DNA from: Hibiscus mutabilis
Taxonomy: Eukaryota > Streptophyta > Magnoliopsida > Malvales > Malvaceae
Assembly (NCBI GenBank): GCA_019671005.1
Contig: CM033714.1
Location: 83,753,909 to 83,817,908, forward strand
Direction of reading: 5' to 3'
Length of the DNA stretch: 64,000 nt
Position numbers and translations under genes: made by a program. Shown one piece after another: positions 59,273-64,000 of this stretch. The notes beneath the pieces are model-generated. The model ran no database searches, was not told the DNA's origin, and worked only from the letters and a program-made list of their open reading frames with translations. Numbering within the stretch: position 1 is the stretch's first letter; each line of letters begins with the position of its first letter.

Positions 59273-62166
59273 TTACGGAGCCATCAGCCCATCAATGGTG
59301 TAGGAAAGAGGTTTTGCCCAGTCAGCTCTGAGTAGCATTGTCTGTAGCGTTTGCATTATGTTATATCCCGGATCGAGTTTCCTTTGCCAACTCTACACGT
59401 TTAAACAAATACCGAATGTGTTAGTCAATTATCCCAAATGGCAATAATGTTATCTCCATATTGTGAAGGCTTTTCAGCAAGCGAATCATAGTACCATCAT
59501 GAAACATTCCTGAGATGGGATACATCCCTATCCTTAACTTTCAAACTCAACTAGTCCCACAGATTTACTCCATCTCGAATGGTTGGTTAAAGAATTGACA
59601 TGAAAGTTCATTGCACATAAAATGAAGGGAAAAAAAGTTACCTCGAGAACCAATGTTGTGACCATCACAGTGCATACATTGCCATCGATATCGACTCTAT
59701 GACGCCTTACTTTCTCTAGGAGTTGCAGCATGCAATCAGCCGGATGAACTACATCACCCTCTGGAGTACCCCAAAACGTGAAGGCTTCTTCTACTTCCTG
59801 TTGAAAGAAGGTGGTATTAAAAAACTAAGCAGAAGAAGATAATTTATATATATAAATACAGACACATAGCTAGTACGGAAAAGAAGGGTTGGGGTGGGGG
59901 GGTTAAAATAAAGATTTGACTTTCATTAGGGATGACACACCAAGAATACATTCATGTAGCATGAAAAAACAATAAAGGGAATATAATGAAAAACATTTGT
60001 GTAGACTAAGCACATAAGGAGAAAAAATAACAAGAAGGTGGTTTAAGGACAGTTTGTCACATCTACATTCGTCACCTCAATAAAAGCCTTGGGGTTTGGG
60101 CAGTTTTGTTGCTGCGATAGTCTGAGTGTGCACTCTGTGGCAGTACGTCCGTCTCTACGGGCGACAGCCTTAAAAGATTCCAGTAAGTTTAGACGGTCAT
60201 AATTAGAAAGTTCAGCAGTCATGCCAACATCAAGGAAGATGACATGCGGTTTTGACGGCTTTGATTTAAAGAGCCATTTTCGAGAAGCCTTGCTCTGAGA
60301 CGCACGGACAAGGATATTTCCAGGATGCATGTCTGCATGAACAAAGTTGTCCACCTGAAATAAGAAAATTATAACATCAGCAATTAGGTATCACATATGA
60401 AAGTTATGAAAACCATAAGCAAGCCAATTAAAAGTAGTTACCAGGAGCATCTTCAAAAGTGCATGAGTTCCAATATGAGCAAGTGCAGCCTTAATCCGAT
60501 CATGTCCTTCAAGGTCATCAACATAGCATGCAACACTTTCCCCTTGCTCATAAGTTTCTACTAAAACAGCAGGATGCACGAGTGGATACACAGGCTTGGG
60601 AAACGAAACATCCCTCCACCTCCGGAAATTGTATATAAAGCGGTTCAAATGGGCCGCTTCCCTTGCAAGATCAACTTGAGACATCATGAAAACACCAAAC
60701 TGCTGGACACTCTCGTCTAATCTTAACCAGTTCAAAGTTGGAATGAACCTTGATAACTTTGCCACTGAGTTGATAATCATAAAATCTCTCCTAATTGATT
60801 CACCGACACCAGGATGTCTAACCTTTATTGCAACTACCATGGGCTTGACCTGCTGGCCGGGATAGCGAAATCTCAAAGTAGCCCGGTGCACCTGAGCTAT
60901 ACTTCCAGATGCCACAGGTTCCTCTTCAAAATGCTCAAAAACTTCAGAGAGCTTGTGGCCAAATGCTCTTTCAATGGTTTTCTTTGTGTGGGCAAAGCTA
61001 TGTTCTGGAGCTTTACTGTGAAGCTCTGAAAGCTTAATGCAAAGGTCTTTAGGGAAGAGATCCGGTCGTGTTGCTGCCCATTGACCCCACTTTATGAATG
61101 CTGGGCCTGCCATTTCAAGTGTGCGATGCACAAACTCAAGCCACTTTTTCCTGAATTGAGGACCACAAGAATCGACAAATGGTGCCATTATTATACTAGG
61201 AGAGAACAAGACTGTAAGATACAGAGCCCTCATCAGCAATATAACACCTTCTAGCACTGAAAATAGTAAAGAGGATAAAGAGCATGCCAGTTTTGTGCAC
61301 ACATTGAGAGAGAATTCTGTGATGGGTAGTATTCTGGCTCTATTAAAGTTCTTTGTGCCAGTGCAACTCGTCCATACGTCAAGCCAAGAAAACCAGGAAT
61401 TATCAGATGTGAGCAGGACAATGCTAAGCTGACTGCTTGCGCAATCCTGCTTATGTGGGAGGATGTACAACCACTGGAAGAACATTTACGAGTGAGCCTT
61501 TTCCAAGCAACCTGGGCATGCTCAGCCATCGTCACTGCACTTCCAGGAGAGAGAATGGAGTGGTTTCCTGGCAAAATAACCTCGAAACAACCCATCATTG
61601 GCATTCTGCAATAACAATGGAGGCTTCCCCCCAATGATGAACCTATAATTGGAGGACACTCTATATTGTGGCAGGCACAATCCGATAATAACAACTGTTC
61701 CATACTTCCTACAATCTGAATGGGTCCTAGTCTGATCTGAAATAGCACATTGCGCAGCTTTCCTAATATTTGCAAATGTCAAAAGTCTGCATTCCAACAA
61801 TTCTCCCATCATTAACCATGTAAATTCCATAAACCATATAAGCTATTCTAAATTCTTACAAAGAAGCGTAAGCACTTAAAACCTAATTTTCAAATTCACA
61901 AAACATATCTGCAAGAATTCAACTTTTCTACCTCCTAAGTTGTTGGAAGCAGGATTTTTCTAAAAATTTCGAACCTCTAACGTAATAATTCAATATGCAA
62001 ACATTAAACTAAGGAAATCATTGCATAAAAGTATTTAACATGCCAAAAAGAGAAATTAAAACCCCGAAAACCCAGGAAACAGTAACCCAAGCCAAAAAGA
62101 ACCCAGAAAAGTTTTTATGAATTGAAGCAAAACAGTTCAGATGGGTCAAGTGACGAACCTCGACAT
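59273..62166 (-). pseudogene. UbiB/ABC1-family atypical kinase homologue (ADCK2-like), with two apparent frameshifts
   Basis: Exons are 62166-62159, 61786-60442, 60354-60076, 59797-59642 and 59392-59273, total 1908 bases, about 635 codons. ABC1 kinases act in mitochondria or plastids, mainly in isoprenoid-quinone metabolism. Visible are KWGQ (plus 61081-61092), VASGSIAQVHRA, AIKVRHPG, the catalytic HADMHPGN and LDVGM in place of DFG. The first exon is only 8 bases, giving MSRLLTFANIRKAAQ, a good mitochondrial-type start. Within exon 2 the family-like sense moves to another frame at about 61550 (reading AEHAQVAWKRL, SRIAQAVSLAL) and back at about 61270. The original frame has a stop at 61522. 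The two shifts compensate, so this is a recently broken gene, or an error in two places. A shortened product could start at 61485 and keep the kinase core. Confidence 0.82.
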
Positions 62167-62640
62167 GGCAATACAGAGATAGAAGGTAAAAGAGAGAGCT
62201 TTGAGGAGGTTCACGTACGAAGGCGGCGAACAATATAATCAGCGGCAGAAAACGAAGTTGTTGAATGCATTCTCTCATGGATGAATCTCTTTTGATCAAC
62301 AAACAAAACTCGGTTACATATTTAATGCCCCAAACCTCATTCTTCTCCTTCCGTGGCGGCGCCGGAGGATAAAGCAGAAAGAGCAAAAGGAAGAAGAGAT
62401 GTTGGGGTGCTTCAATGGACAATGGGTCTAAGGTTAGAGAAGACGTCGACTCGGGCAGTTTTGGGTCCACAGTTGGTGTGGGCTTCACGCATTTGCCTTA
62501 TTTATTCGCCAATTTCGTAAAAGAGGGGAAGCTTGGAATAGGTCAAAAAAAGGCAAAAATATCTTGGAGTCTCCCTGGCTTAGGGATGGACTCGTATTCG
62601 ATAAGTTACGATCCAATTCGATAGGATTGAATTTTTTTTA
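62167..62640 (-). promoter_or_regulatory. Upstream region of the ABC1-type gene
   Basis: A pyrimidine-rich leader-like stretch (CTCAAAGCTCTCTCTTTTAC reading on the minus strand) precedes the start. GC content is raised to about 62600. Open frames in both strands here have no family character. Confidence 0.4.
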
Positions 62641-63034
62641 ATGAAATTTAAGTTTTAGATTGATTTAGGTTTTTTTTTTAAAGTAGTTAGATTATGGGCT
62701 AATTGGTTTGATTTTTTTTAGGAAAAAATTTAAACAAAATCCCCAAAAAGGATATTTGGAAAAATAGCCTCATTCTGCCCACGTAGGAAAGTCTCGCGTC
62801 CTGCAAGACGCGATTTCCAGACTCGCGTCGCTCAAGAAAGCAAAATAATAATTAAAAGTCGCAGACGAATCAGCGAAAATTTATCGGTTTCTCGAAACGG
62901 CGAGATACAAGGAACTAGACTTGCAAGGGACATGACTTTTTCAGCACGAAAATCACATTGTACAGGACGCGACTTTTGTGTAATTCTCTTCTTAAAACAA
63001 GGTTCGATCAGCATGTTTATGCTGATTTTTTATT
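62641..63034. other. Intergenic, no gene seen
   Basis: It includes a block near 62775-62830 with TCTCGCGTCCTGCAAGACGC and ACTCGCGTCGC, a short GC-rich repeat. The sequence then leads into the tandem array. Confidence 0.4.
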
Positions 63035-63705
63035 GTGTTGGGGAATTATTTTTCGTAGGTATATACTTTTACAGCGTAGTACTGATATATTTCTTGAAAA
63101 TGGTATGAAAATCGACGTGTATAAAACATTGTATAAACCGTAGAAATTACGTTAAAAATGCTATATTACCATGTTTCTTTGCATGAAGAACATGGAAACT
63201 TGGGTCGATAGTCATGTTTAGTCGATATTGTGCTACGTTGAAGGTTGTTTTTCCGTGTTAATTAACATTCATGTCGTAGTACGGTAGCACATGCTTACAA
63301 TTGTTCAAAAAACGGAGTGTATAAGGCACCCTAATAGATGTATAAATCACGTTAAAAATGCTATCTAAGCATGTTCAAAAGCCTTGGAAAACTTGTAAAC
63401 ATGGGTTGTAGTCAATTGGAGTCGATTTTGTTGTATGTTGGGGGATATTTTTTCTTGTTATTTAACTTTCACGTTGTAGTACGGGGACACATGCTGGCAA
63501 TGGTTCAAAAATCGGAGTGTATAAGGCATCTTAAAGGCTGTAGAAATCGTGTTAAAAACGCTATCTAACCATGTTGAAAAGCTTTAAGAAACATGGGAAC
63601 ATGAGTTGTAGTCTAGTTTGAGTCGATTTTGTAGTATGTTAGGGTATATTTTTTCTAGTTATTTAACTTTCACGTCGTAGAATGGGAACACATGCTTACA
63701 ATAGT
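63035..63705. repeat. Tandem repeat array, unit about 200 bp
   Basis: About three and a third diverged copies. GTTAAAAATGCTAT occurs at 63151 and 63351, with GTTAAAAACGCTAT at 63551. CACATGCTTACAAT or a variant occurs at 63288, 63488 and 63689. The unit length of 200-201 bp is constant. No long frame is shared between the units. Confidence 0.8.
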
Positions 63706-64000
63706 TAGATTATTAGTGGAAATATGAGAATGAAGGAACTTAAGAATTATTAAAAATATTTACTTAATAATATATATTCATAGTTAGAGTATTATTGTGT
63801 TCATTTAATTCTGATATTTTGGTAATTAGTAATAACAATCAGAGCATATAAGACATCTTACTGTGGTACTTAGGAATAAAATAATACATTTAGAAGTACA
63901 ATTAGTTCACTCGAGGGTGGGTCCTATGAGGACATTTTCTAATGTCGTGTCTACGGTTCCTACAATTACTGCACAACCTAGGTTGTCCAATCCATTCTCG
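63706..64000. other. Intergenic to the right edge
   Basis: No feature seen. Confidence 0.45.

Noticed and set aside
61293..61339. A 46-bp intron to explain the frame change in the ABC1-type gene
   Set aside because: TTTTCAG nearby looks like an acceptor, but the interval is shorter than plant introns normally are, and the family keeps coding sequence there.
62018..62488. Minus-strand frame of 156 codons upstream of and across the ABC1-type gene start
   Set aside because: It crosses the proposed leader, first exon and intron in another frame and has no family likeness.

Overview
This window is plant nuclear DNA from a eudicot. It is AT-rich, its genes have spliced plant-type introns, and most of the sequence is eroded transposable elements. 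Two gene models are close to Arabidopsis families (chlorophyllase 2 and ENT3-type transporters). The style of the repeats reminds me of a Malvaceae genome such as cotton, but that is recollection and not proof. There are five host protein genes. A chlorophyllase (two exons, + strand, about 17.9-19.2 kb) is followed by a single-exon KIC/PBP1-type EF-hand protein (+, about 22.1-22.4 kb) and a two-exon PB1-domain protein (-, about 43.4-44.8 kb) whose only intron appears to be GC-AG. A nine-exon ENT nucleoside transporter (+, about 56.4-58.5 kb) and a five-exon UbiB/ABC1 kinase homologue (-, about 59.3-62.2 kb) converge tail to tail. The kinase carries two apparent compensating frameshifts. The genes have no evident common pathway and no operon logic applies.

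Region by region: 0-3.3 kb is the 3' part of a decayed Ty1/copia element with its 3' LTR. At 5.6-7.5 kb there is a 1.9-kb Harbinger-type fold-back element with TTA target duplications. At 9.9-16.7 kb lies a second decayed copia element holding a 1.2-kb hAT-type element with a perfect 8-bp duplication. The interval 17-22.5 kb holds the first two genes plus simple and degenerate repeats. The interval 22.7-27.7 kb holds an RNase H relic and several small DNA transposons. At 27.8-34.7 kb is a full-length 6.9-kb non-autonomous LTR retrotransposon on the minus strand. It has 5-bp target duplications, a Tat/Ogre-like primer binding site, no gag or pol, and an internal array of a short motif. A third copia relic (35.2-38.5 kb) and a LINE relic (40.7-43.1 kb) follow, then the PB1 gene.

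The interval 45-56 kb is gene-poor. It contains an RNase H relic, a nuclear insertion of chloroplast rpoC2, two large inverted-repeat elements (one enclosing a GC-rich core that could be captured host DNA), and MITEs. The last 1 kb has an approximately 200-bp tandem repeat array. I saw no convincing tRNA, rRNA or CRISPR. No obviously novel gene system is visible. The best leads are the LTR element with an LTR-complementary leader, the fold-back element built of tandem units, the splice-site duplication in the ENT gene, the GC-AG intron, and the frameshifted kinase gene.
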